The notes beneath the pieces are model-generated. The model was not told the origin of the DNA. It saw only the letters and a list, made by a program, of their open reading frames with translations, and searched no databases. Shown piece after piece: positions 36,070 through 44,226 of a DNA stretch of 64,000 bases (position 1 is its first letter; every line of letters begins with the position of its first letter). This stretch comes from an uncultured Prevotellaceae bacterium (GTDB taxonomy: Bacteria > Bacteroidota > Bacteroidia > Bacteroidales > Bacteroidaceae). A program made the translations under genes and the position numbers. Where the stretch lies: positions 1-64,000 of the forward strand of contig CAMVDV010000013.1 in assembly GCA_947166305.1 (NCBI GenBank). The letters are read 5' to 3'.

Positions 36070-36423
36070 TTAGGAGTTGGGGGCTGGAGTCTGAGGTTTC
36101 GGCGAGAGCAGTTCGAGCGATTCGGCCCAGACCTCTGTCACATAGCGGCGTATGCCGTTGCGGTCCTCGTAACTGCGTGTGTGTATCTGTCCCTCGATGA
36201 AGAGCTTGTCACCCTTGTGGACGTACTTCTCCACCACCTCGGCCAGTCCGCGCCACAGCACTACGTTGTGCCATTCAGTCCGTTCCGGCACCTCCGTACC
36301 GTCCTTCAGTTTGTAGCCACGCTCCGTTGTTGCCAACGTCACGCTCGCCACGCATACGCCGGCATCGACGTACTTCACTTCCGGCTCCTTGCCGACGTTG
36401 CCTATTAGCATCACTTTGTTCAT
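36070..36423 (-). CDS. ssb: Single-stranded DNA-binding protein, short form without acidic tip
   Basis: OB-fold single-stranded DNA-binding protein of 117 residues. The core (MNKVMLIGNVGKEPEVKY ... ERTEWHNVVLWRGLAEV ... KGDKLFIEGQIHTRSYED) is intact. After the OB fold the sequence is just SLELLSPKPQTPAPNS. The Pro/Gln-rich linker and the terminal DDDIPF-like acidic tip used to recruit partner proteins are missing. The tail is encoded in repeat-like DNA just upstream of an R2 palindrome, so truncation by repeat insertion is possible. Another full-length ssb may exist elsewhere. It is upstream of gldE on the same strand. Confidence 0.9.
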   Translation of the reverse strand: MNKVMLIGNVGKEPEVKYVDAGVCVASVTLATTERGYKLKDGTEVPERTEWHNVVLWRGLAEVVEKYVHKGDKLFIEGQIHTRSYEDRNGIRRYVTEVWAESLELLSPKPQTPAPNS

Positions 36424-36534
36424 CTTGCATTCAGCGTTTAGTCATTGTCAAATCCCCTGTCCATGTCGGGAAAAATATGCTATTGTTCAGTTCCGTACCC
36501 AAGCGATGGCTTTGTCGGACCCTCTTGGATGCTG

Positions 36535-36542
36535 CAAATTTA
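36535..36542 (-). promoter_or_regulatory. -7 promoter element of ssb-gldE
   Basis: TAAATTTG on the minus strand, 111 nt upstream of ssb. A possible -33 TTG lies 20 bp further up (minus strand, 36563-36565). Confidence 0.5.
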
Positions 36543-36639
36543 CACTCCTTTTTTCACAACTACAACATTTCGCATGAAAATCTTCGCCTAATTGTGTTTG
36601 TTTGCGAAAAGTGCCGTCCCTCAGTATGCTCACAGCCGT

Positions 36640-36727
36640 TCCGTCAATCTCCGCGTGCTGCGATTGCCAACACCGCGTGCTGCGATTGCCAACACCGCGT
36701 GCTGCGATTGCCAACACCCTGTGCGGC
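36640..36727 (+). repeat. 22-bp tandem array (family A), 4 units
   Basis: Units start at 36640, 36662, 36684 and 36706. The middle two are identical (GATTGCCAAC then ACCGCGTGCTGC); the first has TCAATCTCCGCGTGCTGC and the last CCTGTGCGGC. It lies in the 426-bp gap between ssb and DUF5606. Besides the array, that gap holds the ssb promoter and a terminator. Confidence 0.92.
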
Positions 36728-36745
36728 GTTCCTCGTCATGGCAGC

Positions 36746-36786
36746 AAAAAAAACACCCCGCCGCTCACGATGGAGCAACGGGGTGT
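36746..36786 (-). terminator. Rho-independent terminator of the nusB-DUF5606 operon
   Basis: On the minus strand ACACCCCG (36779-36786) pairs with CGGGGTGT (36753-36760) and is followed by eight T residues (36746-36753). It lies 63 nt after the DUF5606 stop. Confidence 0.85.
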
Positions 36787-36849
36787 GCATGGTTTTACCG
36801 ATAAGATTGTGCGCTTCCCACGGAATCCCGTGGGGCGGAGAGAAGAACG

Positions 36850-37293
36850 TCAGGCTTCCTTGCGGTCGTCCACGTTGTCTCCCGGCGTCTCCTTCATAAC
36901 CTCATCGAAGTCGTCCAAGCCGTTTTCAATGAGAATGTTGTACCATTGTATGAGTTTCTTAATGTCAGAAGGATAGACACGGTCGCGGTCGAAGTCGGGA
37001 AGCACCTCGCCCAGGAAGGCATTCAGCTCATCCTTCGATGCCTTCCGGTAGTCCAGGGAAACCTTCTTGCCGCTTTCCTTCTCCTTGATGCTGTTCAGCA
37101 CTTGGCGCAGCGGCACTTCCTTCTCATCAGTATACATGGCGATGTCGGCCAGCGAGATGACCTTGTCTGCTGCAAAGGCAGGGAAGCGTTTCTTCTGCGC
37201 GTCAACGGTTTCTACGATGAGACTGCGGTTGCCTCGCGATATGAGGCGGTAGAGTCCGGGCTTGCCGGAAATGGCTAATACTGTTTCAAGCAT
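36850..37293 (-). CDS. DUF5606-domain protein
   Basis: A 147-residue cytoplasmic protein. The N-terminal ~50 residues (MLETVLAISGKPGLYRLISRGNRSLIVE) look like a small beta-barrel, and the middle part is helical (DELNAFLGEVLPDFDRDRVYPSDIKKLIQWYNILI). It matches the Bacteroidales DUF5606 family. It is the last gene of nusB-yajC-ybbR-coaE, an order conserved in the group. Function unknown; a nucleic-acid-related role is only a guess from the fold and neighbours. Confidence 0.85.
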   Translation of the reverse strand: MLETVLAISGKPGLYRLISRGNRSLIVETVDAQKKRFPAFAADKVISLADIAMYTDEKEVPLRQVLNSIKEKESGKKVSLDYRKASKDELNAFLGEVLPDFDRDRVYPSDIKKLIQWYNILIENGLDDFDEVMKETPGDNVDDRKEA

Positions 37294-37332
37294 GGGTAAT
37301 TTACAATTTAATGTTTTCTTTTTACTATAATA

Positions 37333-37980
37333 CTATTCGCTTTTTATTTTCCCCCTTCCCTTTGTGCGGGGCAGGGGAGAGGTTTGCTTTGCAATATGGC
37401 CCACTACTGTTGCCAGTTGTTCCTGCAACTTTGTGGGATTGTCTGTACTGTTGTCGATGATGAAGTCTGCCTGTGCGCGGTGTAGCTCAGGCTGTTGCAT
37501 CTGCATCCGTGCCTTCACCTGTTCGGCAGAAGCCGCGTCGCGAAGCATCGCCCTGTGCAGGCGGAGGTCTATGGGAGCATCAACAAAGAGAATGACATCG
37601 GCCTTAGCGTCGAAGCCACTCTCGTAGAGGATGGCACTCTCAAGGCCTACGATAGGAGAGGCACTGTTCTCTGTCCGCCATTCCATGAAGTCGCGTAGCA
37701 CAGCGGGGTGTATGATGGCATTGACACTGCTGGCTTTCTCGGGGGACGAAAAAAGATAATCGGCAAGAAGGCGTTTATTGAGCTTCTGTCCGCAGAACAC
37801 TTCTTGCCCGACAAGACTGATGAGCTTCTGCCTTATCTCTGCATCGGAAGCCGTCAGCCGCTTGGCTTCCGCGTCACAATCATACACTGGGATGCCGAAC
37901 CCTTCCCGCAACATTGCCGAGACAAAGCTCTTGCCGCTGCCAATGCCTCCGGTTATGCCTATCGTCCTGCTTTCTGCCAT
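37333..37980 (-). CDS. coaE: Dephospho-CoA kinase
   Basis: Last step of coenzyme A synthesis, 215 residues. The P-loop GGIGSGKS is at residues 10-17 and YDCDAEAKRL follows. Also seen are HPAVLRDF and the typical D-NSTD near the end. The ATG at 37980 (MAESRTIGITGG) is preferred; the upstream frame overlaps ybbR. The last ~14 residues (PLPRTKGRGKIKSE) are encoded by a C/G-rich R3-like repeat (37351-37382), beyond the family's usual end. Confidence 0.93.
   Translation of the reverse strand: MAESRTIGITGGIGSGKSFVSAMLREGFGIPVYDCDAEAKRLTASDAEIRQKLISLVGQEVFCGQKLNKRLLADYLFSSPEKASSVNAIIHPAVLRDFMEWRTENSASPIVGLESAILYESGFDAKADVILFVDAPIDLRLHRAMLRDAASAEQVKARMQMQQPELHRAQADFIIDNSTDNPTKLQEQLATVVGHIAKQTSPLPRTKGRGKIKSE
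37351..37382. repeat. R3-like C/G-rich element at the 3' end of coaE
   Basis: CCCCCTTCCCTTTGTGCGGGG followed by CAGGGGAGAGG (split here). It encodes the C-terminal extension of CoaE and belongs to the C/G-rich element family. Confidence 0.55.
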
Positions 37981-38011
37981 AGATCGTCTCGTTCTCTTTT
38001 CGTTGATGTTT

Positions 38012-39001
38012 TTACATCTGTTCAATGAGATAATCCACCTCTTGGGGCGAAATCCTGACGTTTGAGACACCTTCGGGCGTAGTCTTCAGGTGAAGCAGCA
38101 GCTTGCTGTTCTCAGTGTTCTGCAGGAGTTCCTCGTAAGTCGTGGCGAGCACAAAGTCCTCGGCCGTGACTTTATGGTATCGACCCGACTCCACGCGGAA
38201 CGTAATGCTGACGGTTGAAGGAAAGGTGCGCAGCTTCTTTTCGGCAGGAAAGTTCAGCCCCATGACCGGCACTTGCAAGGTTTTCTCCGTGTAATACCCT
38301 ACACTCACCCTTAAGTCCACTTGCTCTGGCTCATACTTCGTGAGCTTTTGCTCGCGTAGCATAATGGTGTGACTGCCTTGTTCGTGCAGTCCTTCCATCG
38401 AAAATTCCTCGGAATAGACTGCTTTCATCGTGTCGAGCATGGCTTTTGGAGCAAATACTCTCACGGAATCCGGCACAATTTGTATGCTTTGGATGTAGTT
38501 TTGACGAGAGGCCTTGACCGTTCCTGCAAGCTTGACTGGCAGTGTGCGCGAAAGGCCGTGGTTGTAGGCAAAACGGAGAGTGTCGGGACGCACGGACTGA
38601 ATCCTCGTGGTGGCAAGAAGGTTGCGGCGTATCAAACGCTGCACTTCGGCGGGGGAAATGACAACCTCGGCATCGCTCTTGGCCTTGGCATATTTTGCGA
38701 AGTCAAGTCTGATCCTGTTTGGACGGAAGATGCTTGAGATGCTGTGGCGGGCAAGGGTGACTCCTCTGTCGTGCAACGTGACGCCAATCGTTGAGGGAAG
38801 GGAATCGATGATAACGACGTCTGATGGGACACCGTCAAGCTCAACGCTGTACTGCACCTCGCGTTCGAGCGTTTCGTTGAGGGCTTGGAGAAGCCAGAAA
38901 CCGAAGGAGACGGCGAGGAAGAAGGAAAAGACAAGCAGTTCGTGACTTTTGGTCCCGAACAATACTTCCTTCCATCGCAGGCTTCGCTTGCTCTTCGGCA
39001 T
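38012..39001 (-). CDS. YbbR/CdaR-like membrane-anchored protein
   Basis: A 329-residue protein with one N-terminal transmembrane helix (LLVFSFFLAVSFGFWLLQAL). Extracytoplasmic YbbR-like repeats follow (DTLRFAYNHGLSRTLPVKLAG; EKTLQVPVMGLNFPAEKKLRTFPSTVSI in part). In Firmicutes, CdaR regulates the diadenylate cyclase CdaA; no cdaA is adjacent here. It sits 18 nt after yajC and 31 nt before coaE in a conserved string. Role unknown in Bacteroidetes. Confidence 0.82.
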   Translation of the reverse strand: MPKSKRSLRWKEVLFGTKSHELLVFSFFLAVSFGFWLLQALNETLEREVQYSVELDGVPSDVVIIDSLPSTIGVTLHDRGVTLARHSISSIFRPNRIRLDFAKYAKAKSDAEVVISPAEVQRLIRRNLLATTRIQSVRPDTLRFAYNHGLSRTLPVKLAGTVKASRQNYIQSIQIVPDSVRVFAPKAMLDTMKAVYSEEFSMEGLHEQGSHTIMLREQKLTKYEPEQVDLRVSVGYYTEKTLQVPVMGLNFPAEKKLRTFPSTVSITFRVESGRYHKVTAEDFVLATTYEELLQNTENSKLLLHLKTTPEGVSNVRISPQEVDYLIEQM

Positions 39002-39019
39002 GGGGAGACAGGGTGAGGT

Positions 39020-39325
39020 TTACTGCACCGTGGGCTGTGGAGAGGCGAAGACGCTGTTGCGGTCCACCTTGATGCAGACGCCGCTTGCCACCTCCACCTT
39101 GAGTGTGCCTGCGGCCTCATCGATGTCCTTCACGGTGCCGTATATGCCGCCGGCCGTCACGATTTGCTGTCCTCGGGTAATTCCAGCGCGGAAGTTCTGG
39201 ATTTCCTTTTGTTTCTTTTGTTGGGGACGAATCATGAAGAACCACATGATGGCGAAGATTATCACCATCATCAAGAGGAACGACATGTTGCCGCCGCCTC
39301 CGGCCTGAAGAAATGTTAGCATCAT
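39020..39325 (-). CDS. yajC: Preprotein translocase accessory subunit YajC
   Basis: A 101-residue single-pass protein of the SecDF-YajC complex. It has an N-terminal hydrophobic helix (MSFLLMMVIIFAIMWFFMI), then the family motif RPQQKKQKE and a small beta domain (ITRGQQIVTAGGIYGTVKDID). Two adjacent ATGs (39325 and 39322) are equally good starts. Upstream is nusB, 67 nt away. Confidence 0.93.
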   Translation of the reverse strand: MMLTFLQAGGGGNMSFLLMMVIIFAIMWFFMIRPQQKKQKEIQNFRAGITRGQQIVTAGGIYGTVKDIDEAAGTLKVEVASGVCIKVDRNSVFASPQPTVQ

Positions 39326-39392
39326 TGTTATATACGGTTTTTTGAGTTTTTGTTTACGTTGTTTATAAAAAATTTTTTTGTTTGCTGTTTTT

Positions 39393-40346
39393 TTATTGTG
39401 GTGAGGCTGGTGTGGCAGATTGGTCCTTGACGAGCTTGCCTTCTTCCATGAGTTTCTTTGCAATCGTGTCGAGTGTGGCGTTGATGTACTTGCCGCTCTT
39501 CGGCGTGCTGTACATCTTGGCGATTTCGACGTACTCGTTGATGCTGACACTGATGGGGATGGCGGGGAAGGACGTTATTTCGGCCAGACCGAGTTGGAGT
39601 ATGATGCGGTCCATGAGTGCGATGCGTTTGAAGTCCCAGCCTTGCGTGCTGGAGCTGAGGAGCGTGTAGAGGGACTCCTGGCCGATGAGGGCGCGTCGCA
39701 AAAGTTTGATGGCGAAGTCGCGGTCGGCATCGGCTTTGTACTCGGGGAGCAGTGGCTGCGAGGCGGTGCTGTCTTCCGTGAAGCGGTTGATGGTCTTGAG
39801 TACGAAGGTATCGACGATGACTTTGTCGTCGTTCCAATAGACGTTGATGTCCTCGAGGATGTCGGCGAGCTCGTCGTTGTTGGCGATGAGGTTCCGATAG
39901 ATGAGGCGCCACACCTCGCGGTCTTCTTCGAACGACGATGTGGGGGCTGCCATGTAGTCTTTGTAGTATTGGCTTTCCTCTACCTTATTATATAATGCGC
40001 GCACGAATTCTTCCTGGTCGGCCCAGCTGAGGGCTTGCTCGTCGCAGTAGTCGCGCAGCTGGCGGTTCGACTCGAGGCAGAGTATGAAGCGGTTGTCGGC
40101 AAACTTGTGGCTCCAGAGGATGCCGTCGCCGAGTTTCTTGGAACGGTTCTGCCGCATCTCAAGCATTCTGACCGACATGCGTCCCACCTCCACCATGAGC
40201 ATGAGCATGTAGTTGTAGAGGTCGTAGGCTTTGTCGAGGCTCAGCAGGAGTTCCTTCTCTGCGACGTCGGGATTGTGGAGTCCTTTCTGAATGTAAGAGT
40301 ATAGTACCTGTACAAGTTTGATGCGTATGAGTTCACGGTTTATCAT
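39393..40346 (-). CDS. nusB: Transcription antitermination factor NusB (long Bacteroidetes form)
   Basis: A 317-residue protein, more than twice the E. coli NusB length. The NusB fold is in the C-terminal part (DFAIKLLRRALIGQESLYTLL...RIALMDRIILQLGLAEITSFPAIPISVSINEYVEIAKMY, key block VSINEYVEIAK). The N-terminal helical extension is usual in this phylum. It acts with NusE on boxA RNA in rRNA antitermination. First gene of the operon running to DUF5606. Confidence 0.92.
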   Translation of the reverse strand: MINRELIRIKLVQVLYSYIQKGLHNPDVAEKELLLSLDKAYDLYNYMLMLMVEVGRMSVRMLEMRQNRSKKLGDGILWSHKFADNRFILCLESNRQLRDYCDEQALSWADQEEFVRALYNKVEESQYYKDYMAAPTSSFEEDREVWRLIYRNLIANNDELADILEDINVYWNDDKVIVDTFVLKTINRFTEDSTASQPLLPEYKADADRDFAIKLLRRALIGQESLYTLLSSSTQGWDFKRIALMDRIILQLGLAEITSFPAIPISVSINEYVEIAKMYSTPKSGKYINATLDTIAKKLMEEGKLVKDQSATPASPQ

Positions 40347-40368
40347 GTCGAAAATTTAATAGAGGTTG

Positions 40369-40376
40369 CAAAGTTA
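40369..40376 (-). promoter_or_regulatory. -7 promoter element of the nusB operon
   Basis: TAACTTTG on the minus strand, 22 nt upstream of nusB. It is canonical. Confidence 0.62.
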
Positions 40377-40474
40377 GACATTTTCGCGCAAAAAGCGGCA
40401 ATTTCCTTCGTGTTTTTTTGGAAGTTAGCAGAAATATGAGGAAATTTGTAGGCTGGAAGCATTAAAAATGTGTT

Positions 40475-40810
40475 ATGGAAACAGACAAGAGACAGTCGGA
40501 AGGCCGCGAAGCCGACATCCTTTTCTCGCGGACAGTGAAGGCGGGGCAGCGCATCTACTACATTGATGTGAAGCGGAACCGCCGTGGTGAGATGTATCTG
40601 TGCATCACGGAGAGCAAGAAGATGCTGAGCGGTCCGCAGGACATGCCTGGGGTGAGCTACGAGAAGCACAAGGTGTTTCTCTTCCCCGAGGATTTCGGGA
40701 AGTTCAACGAGGCGATGTCCGATGCTTTCAGCTTCATAGGTAGCGAAGGCGGAGAGAAGCCTGGCCGCACAGACGGCGAGGAGGCCATCAAGCTCGACCT
40801 CGACTTCTGA
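40475..40810 (+). CDS. DUF3276 (PUR-domain) nucleic-acid-binding protein
   Basis: A 111-residue protein with one PUR repeat-like domain (ADILFSRTVKAGQRIYYIDVK, YLCITESKK, HKVFLFPEDFGKFNEAMSDAF) and an acidic end. Bacteroidetes DUF3276 proteins are homologous to the Borrelia PUR-alpha-like regulator BpuR and probably bind single-stranded DNA or RNA. It is monocistronic between the nusB and his operons. A weak -7-like GAAATTTG lies about 31 nt upstream. Confidence 0.85.
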   Translation: METDKRQSEGREADILFSRTVKAGQRIYYIDVKRNRRGEMYLCITESKKMLSGPQDMPGVSYEKHKVFLFPEDFGKFNEAMSDAFSFIGSEGGEKPGRTDGEEAIKLDLDF

Positions 40811-40860
40811 GGACCTGACGTCCGGCCTGAGCTGTTGAAGCCTGCTGCCTGCTGCCTTCG

Positions 40861-40926
40861 GAAACGCAGGCTGCGGCGTTTGTCGTTCCCGCGTGCGGAG
40901 ATTTGCGTTTCCGCGTGCGGAGATTT
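40861..40926 (+). repeat. 22-bp tandem array (family A), about 3 units
   Basis: Units of 22 bp start at 40861 (diverged), 40883 and 40905. The last two share CCGCGTGCGGAGATTT. Further decayed copies may run to about 40948. It lies in the 344-bp gap before hisH. The remainder of that gap (40950-41121) has no gene that I can support. Confidence 0.75.
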
Positions 40927-41121
40927 CATGCGTTCCGGGCAGGGACGTCGGGGATTGTGTCCCGACGGCCTGTATTCTGCGTGGCGACAGGGCGGATGCT
41001 TGTCGTCCCAGCCTGCGGCCAAGCCCGTCAAACAGCCTTCGCTGCATACGGGATTTTTCCATTTTTCTCTGATTAAGCACTCTTTTCCTGCCTTTCGTTT
41101 CCTTATTTTATAAATTATGTG

Positions 41122-41129
41122 TACTTTTG
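41122..41129 (+). promoter_or_regulatory. -7 promoter element of the his operon
   Basis: TACTTTTG followed by CGCC, 26 nt before the hisH ATG. It fits TAnnTTTG. No his leader peptide or attenuator is visible. Confidence 0.6.
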
Positions 41130-41154
41130 CGCCCGAAATATATAGGCAGGGAGC

Positions 41155-41808
41155 ATGAAAGTTGCTATCGTTAAATACAATGCAGGAAACATCTTCTCCG
41201 TCGTCCACGCCTTGCAGCGCATCGGTGTGGAGCCTTTGCTGACGGATTCCGCCAAAGAGCTTAGGAGTGCCGACCGCGTGGTCTTCCCCGGACAGGGCGA
41301 GGCCTCGGGCGCAATGCACTATCTGCGTGAGCGCGGACTGGACGAGGTGATACGGTCGCTGACGCAGCCCGTGCTGGGCATATGCATAGGGCAGCAGCTC
41401 ATGTGTCGGCATTCGGAAGAGGGCGACACGGACTGCCTGGGCATCTTCGACGCCGACGTCAAGCGGTTCGTCCCCCTTCGTCATGAGGACAAGATTCCAC
41501 ACATGGGGTGGAATAGCCTCTCCCCCTGCTTTCCGCTCCCCATGTCGGAGAGTACATCTCCTGCCGTCGCTGCTCCGCTGTTCAAGTCACTCCCCCAAAG
41601 GGGGAGCAGGGAGGGGACTCCATTCGTCTACTTTGTCCACAGCTACTATGTGCCTGTCTGCAAGGACACGATAGCCGTCTGCGACTACATCCACCCTTTC
41701 AGTGCTGCCATGCAGAAGGATAATTTCTTTGCCACACAGTTCCATCCCGAGAAGAGCGGTGCCGTGGGGCAGCAGATACTGAGGAATTTCCTGGAGTTGA
41801 ATCGTTAA
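41155..41808 (+). CDS. hisH: Imidazole glycerol phosphate synthase subunit HisH
   Basis: Glutaminase subunit that feeds ammonia to HisF, 217 residues. The catalytic triad is visible: Cys77 in LGICIGQQLM, and His197 and Glu199 in QFHPEKSG. Between KIPHMGWN (113-120) and YFVHSYYV (159-166) the loop is unusually long. It contains SLPQRGSREG (residues ~145-155), encoded by a 32-bp R3 element that keeps the frame. The catalytic segments on both sides are intact, so the protein is probably functional. First gene of hisH-hisA-hisF-hisIE. Confidence 0.95.
   Translation: MKVAIVKYNAGNIFSVVHALQRIGVEPLLTDSAKELRSADRVVFPGQGEASGAMHYLRERGLDEVIRSLTQPVLGICIGQQLMCRHSEEGDTDCLGIFDADVKRFVPLRHEDKIPHMGWNSLSPCFPLPMSESTSPAVAAPLFKSLPQRGSREGTPFVYFVHSYYVPVCKDTIAVCDYIHPFSAAMQKDNFFATQFHPEKSGAVGQQILRNFLELNR
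41588..41619 (+). repeat. R3 palindromic element inserted in hisH
   Basis: CACTCCCCCAAAGGGGGAG followed by CAGGGAGGGGACT: 30 of 32 positions identical to the inverted repeats around the DUF559 gene (51878-51910, 52340-52372). Confidence 0.88.
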
Positions 41809-41841
41809 ATAAACCGTAAATCGAAAATCGTCAAACAGCAA

Positions 41842-42564
41842 ATGGAGTTGATTCCGGCAATAGACATCATTGATGGCAAGTGCGTACGCCTGACCCGTGG
41901 CGACTATGACACGAAGAAAGTCTATGGCGACCCGCTCGAGATGGCACGCCAGTTCGAGCGGATGGGGCTGAAGAGGTTGCATCTGGTCGATTTGGACGGT
42001 GCCAAGAGCAAGCACGTGGTCAACCTCGATGTCCTGCGGGCCATTACGTCCCACACCCATCTCATCGTCGATTTCGGCGGAGGCGTGAAGTCGGATGCCG
42101 ACCTCGAGCAGGCTTTCGAGGCCGGAGCCGCCATGGTGACGGCAGGAAGCATCGCCGTCACCGACCCGGAACGCTATCTCCGTTGGCTCGGACAGTACGG
42201 GGCCGACCGCCTCATCCTGGGCGCCGACATCAGGAACGGACGTGTCTCCATCAACGGATGGAAGGAGGACTCCGACGCAGAGCTTGAGGATTTCCTGGCT
42301 CGCTACATTGAGGCAGGCACGAAGAATGTGCTCTGCACCGAGATAAGCCGCGACGGTACGCTCCAAGGGCCCGCCATCGAGCTCTATCAGAGCATCATGC
42401 GTCGCTTCCCGTCGTGCCACCTTATCGCCAGCGGAGGCGTGGGCAGCACGGCCGACATCCTTGCCCTCGACAAGGCAGGCATCCCCGCAGTCGTCTTCGG
42501 GAAAGCCTTCTACGAGGGACACATCGACCTGACGGAGTTAGGAGTTGAGGAAGTTAAGAATTAG
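41842..42564 (+). CDS. hisA: ProFAR isomerase HisA
   Basis: Phosphoribosylformimino-AICAR isomerase, a TIM barrel of 240 residues. Visible are IPAIDIIDGKCVRL (Asp8), DFGGGVKSD, GADIRNGRVSINGW (second catalytic Asp) and IASGGVGS. The last residues (GVEEVKN) are encoded by heptamer-like DNA (TTAGGAG, TTGAGGA, AGTTAAG) that continues into the spacer. It is 33 nt after hisH. Confidence 0.96.
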   Translation: MELIPAIDIIDGKCVRLTRGDYDTKKVYGDPLEMARQFERMGLKRLHLVDLDGAKSKHVVNLDVLRAITSHTHLIVDFGGGVKSDADLEQAFEAGAAMVTAGSIAVTDPERYLRWLGQYGADRLILGADIRNGRVSINGWKEDSDAELEDFLARYIEAGTKNVLCTEISRDGTLQGPAIELYQSIMRRFPSCHLIASGGVGSTADILALDKAGIPAVVFGKAFYEGHIDLTELGVEEVKN

Positions 42565-42633
42565 GATTTAAGAGTTAAGAGTTAGGAATTGCGCGTCAAA
42601 ATCGTAAATAGTAAATCGTTAAATAGTAAATAA
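42554..42633. repeat. Two heptamer tracts between hisA and hisF
   Basis: TTAAGAA, TTAGGAT, TTAAGAG, TTAAGAG, TTAGGAA (42554-42588), then AAATCGT, AAATAGT, AAATCGT and decayed copies (42599-42633). The hisF GTG start is 6 nt after the second tract. Confidence 0.8.
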
Positions 42634-42638
42634 AATAG

Positions 42639-43394
42639 GTGTTAGCAAAGAGAATCATACCATGTCTCGACGTCAAGGATGGCTGGACCGTCAAGGGAAC
42701 CAACTTCCTCGAGCTTCGTGAGGCCGGCGACCCCGTCGAGCTCGGCAAGGCATACAGCAGGCAGGGGGCCGACGAACTGGTCTTCCTCGACATCACCGCC
42801 AGCCACGAGGGCCGCAAGACCTTCACCGACATGGTGCAGAGGGTGGCCGCAGAGACCGACATCCCCTTCACCGTGGGCGGAGGCATCAGCGAGCTCAGCG
42901 ACGTGGAGCGTATGCTGTCGGCAGGCGCCGACAAGGTCAGCATCAACAGCGCCGCACTCCGCCGTCCGCAGCTCATCGACGAGATAGCCACACGCTTCGG
43001 CAGTCAGGTCTGCGTCGTTGCCATCGATGCCAAGCAGGACGCAGGAGGATGGACGTGCTACCTCAATGGTGGACGCATCCCAACCGACCGTAATCTCTTC
43101 GACTGGGCAAGGGAAGCAAACAACCGTGGTGCTGGAGAGATACTCTTCACCAGCATGAACCACGACGGCGTGAAGCAAGGCTTTGCCTGCGACGCGCTCT
43201 CCCGCCTCGCATCCGAGCTCACCATCCCCGTCATCGCCAGCGGCGGCGCAGGAAAGCTGGAGGACTTCCGCGACGTCTTCCTCAGCGGTCATGCCGACGC
43301 CGCACTCGCCGCCAGCGTATTCCACTTCGGTCAGATAAGCATCCCAGAGCTGAAGCAGTATCTGAGGAAAGAGAATATAAATGTCCGCCTGTAG
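42639..43394 (+). CDS. hisF: Imidazole glycerol phosphate synthase subunit HisF
   Basis: Cyclase subunit, 251 residues, TIM barrel. Asp11 is in [14 protein letters not shown] and the second catalytic Asp in [20 protein letters not shown] is the phosphate site. The start is GTG at 42639 (reads [11 protein letters not shown]); no ATG gives a better N-terminus. It works with HisH upstream. Confidence 0.96.
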   Translation: MLAKRIIPCLDVKDGWTVKGTNFLELREAGDPVELGKAYSRQGADELVFLDITASHEGRKTFTDMVQRVAAETDIPFTVGGGISELSDVERMLSAGADKVSINSAALRRPQLIDEIATRFGSQVCVVAIDAKQDAGGWTCYLNGGRIPTDRNLFDWAREANNRGAGEILFTSMNHDGVKQGFACDALSRLASELTIPVIASGGAGKLEDFRDVFLSGHADAALAASVFHFGQISIPELKQYLRKENINVRL

Positions 43395-43399
43395 TGGAT

Positions 43400-43499
43400 T
43401 AGGGATTAGGGAATAGGGATTCTCGGATTAGGGAATAGAGATTAGAGATTAGGGTTTGGATGATTTGCCTGTAGGGACGCGCCGTGGCGCGTCCGCCCT
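43400..43499. repeat. Composite repeat: GGATTAG heptamers plus GC palindrome (R2 copy 3)
   Basis: A GGATTAG/GGAATAG/AGATTAG heptamer tract (from about 43398) leads into the R2 palindrome GTAGGGACGCGCC-GT-GGCGCGTCC (43471-43494). The 59 bp at 43441-43499 match 50552-50610 in reverse orientation at 57 of 59 positions. It fills the hisF-hisIE gap. Confidence 0.85.
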
Positions 43500-43543
43500 G
43501 AGCGGATTAGGGATTAGGACAAAATAATAAATAATATTGAAAT

Positions 43544-44170
43544 ATGAATCGTGAACTAAACGTTGACTTCGATAAGTGTGGCGGTCTGGTGCCTGCCATC
43601 ATTCAGGACGCAAAGACCAGGGTTGTGCTCATGCTCGGCTACATGAACGACGAAGCCCTCCGCAAAACCCAGGAAAGCGGCCTCGTCACCTTCTACAGCC
43701 GTTCGCGCCAATGTCTCTGGACAAAGGGCGAGACGAGCGGAAACTACCTCCATCTGGTCGACATCAAAGTCGACTGCGACAACGACACGCTCCTCGTTCA
43801 GGCCACTCCCGACGGCCCCACCTGCCACAAGGGCACCGACACCTGCTGGGGAGAAAAGAACAATCCCAATCCCCTGCTCTTCCTCTCCGAGCTGAGCGAC
43901 TTCATCGAGCAGCGACACCGCGAGATGCCCGAGGGCAGCTACACCACCTCTCTCTTCCGCGACGGCTTGAATCGCATGGCACAGAAAGTAGGGGAGGAGG
44001 CACTGGAACTCGTTATCGAAGCCACCAACGGCACCGACGAACGCCTCATCTACGAAGGCTCCGACATGCTCTACCACCTCATTGTGCTCCTCACGAGCAA
44101 GGGTCTCCGCATCGAAGACATGGCCCGCGAACTCATGGAGCGCCACAATCCGGGATGGAAGAAACATTAG
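43544..44170 (+). CDS. hisIE: Bifunctional phosphoribosyl-AMP cyclohydrolase / phosphoribosyl-ATP pyrophosphatase
   Basis: A 208-residue HisI-HisE fusion. The HisI half has the metal and catalytic motif SRSRQCLWTKGETSGN and GPTCHKGTDTCW. The HisE half (from ~115) has the pyrophosphatase helices KVGEEALELVIEA and DMLYHLIVLL. It catalyses steps 2 and 3 of histidine synthesis. It is separated from hisF by a repeat-filled 149-nt gap but on the same strand. Confidence 0.96.
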   Translation: MNRELNVDFDKCGGLVPAIIQDAKTRVVLMLGYMNDEALRKTQESGLVTFYSRSRQCLWTKGETSGNYLHLVDIKVDCDNDTLLVQATPDGPTCHKGTDTCWGEKNNPNPLLFLSELSDFIEQRHREMPEGSYTTSLFRDGLNRMAQKVGEEALELVIEATNGTDERLIYEGSDMLYHLIVLLTSKGLRIEDMARELMERHNPGWKKH

Positions 44171-44226
44171 CATCCTCCGGCAGAAATACAGATAATAGTA
44201 AATCCTCAAACAATTAGTCTTTAAAG

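Noticed and set aside
36640..36727. CRISPR array
   Set aside because: Units are contiguous 22-mers without unique spacers, and no cas genes are nearby.
36424..36849. Small open frames in the ssb-DUF5606 gap
   Set aside because: They run through the 22-bp array and a terminator and show no family features or start context.
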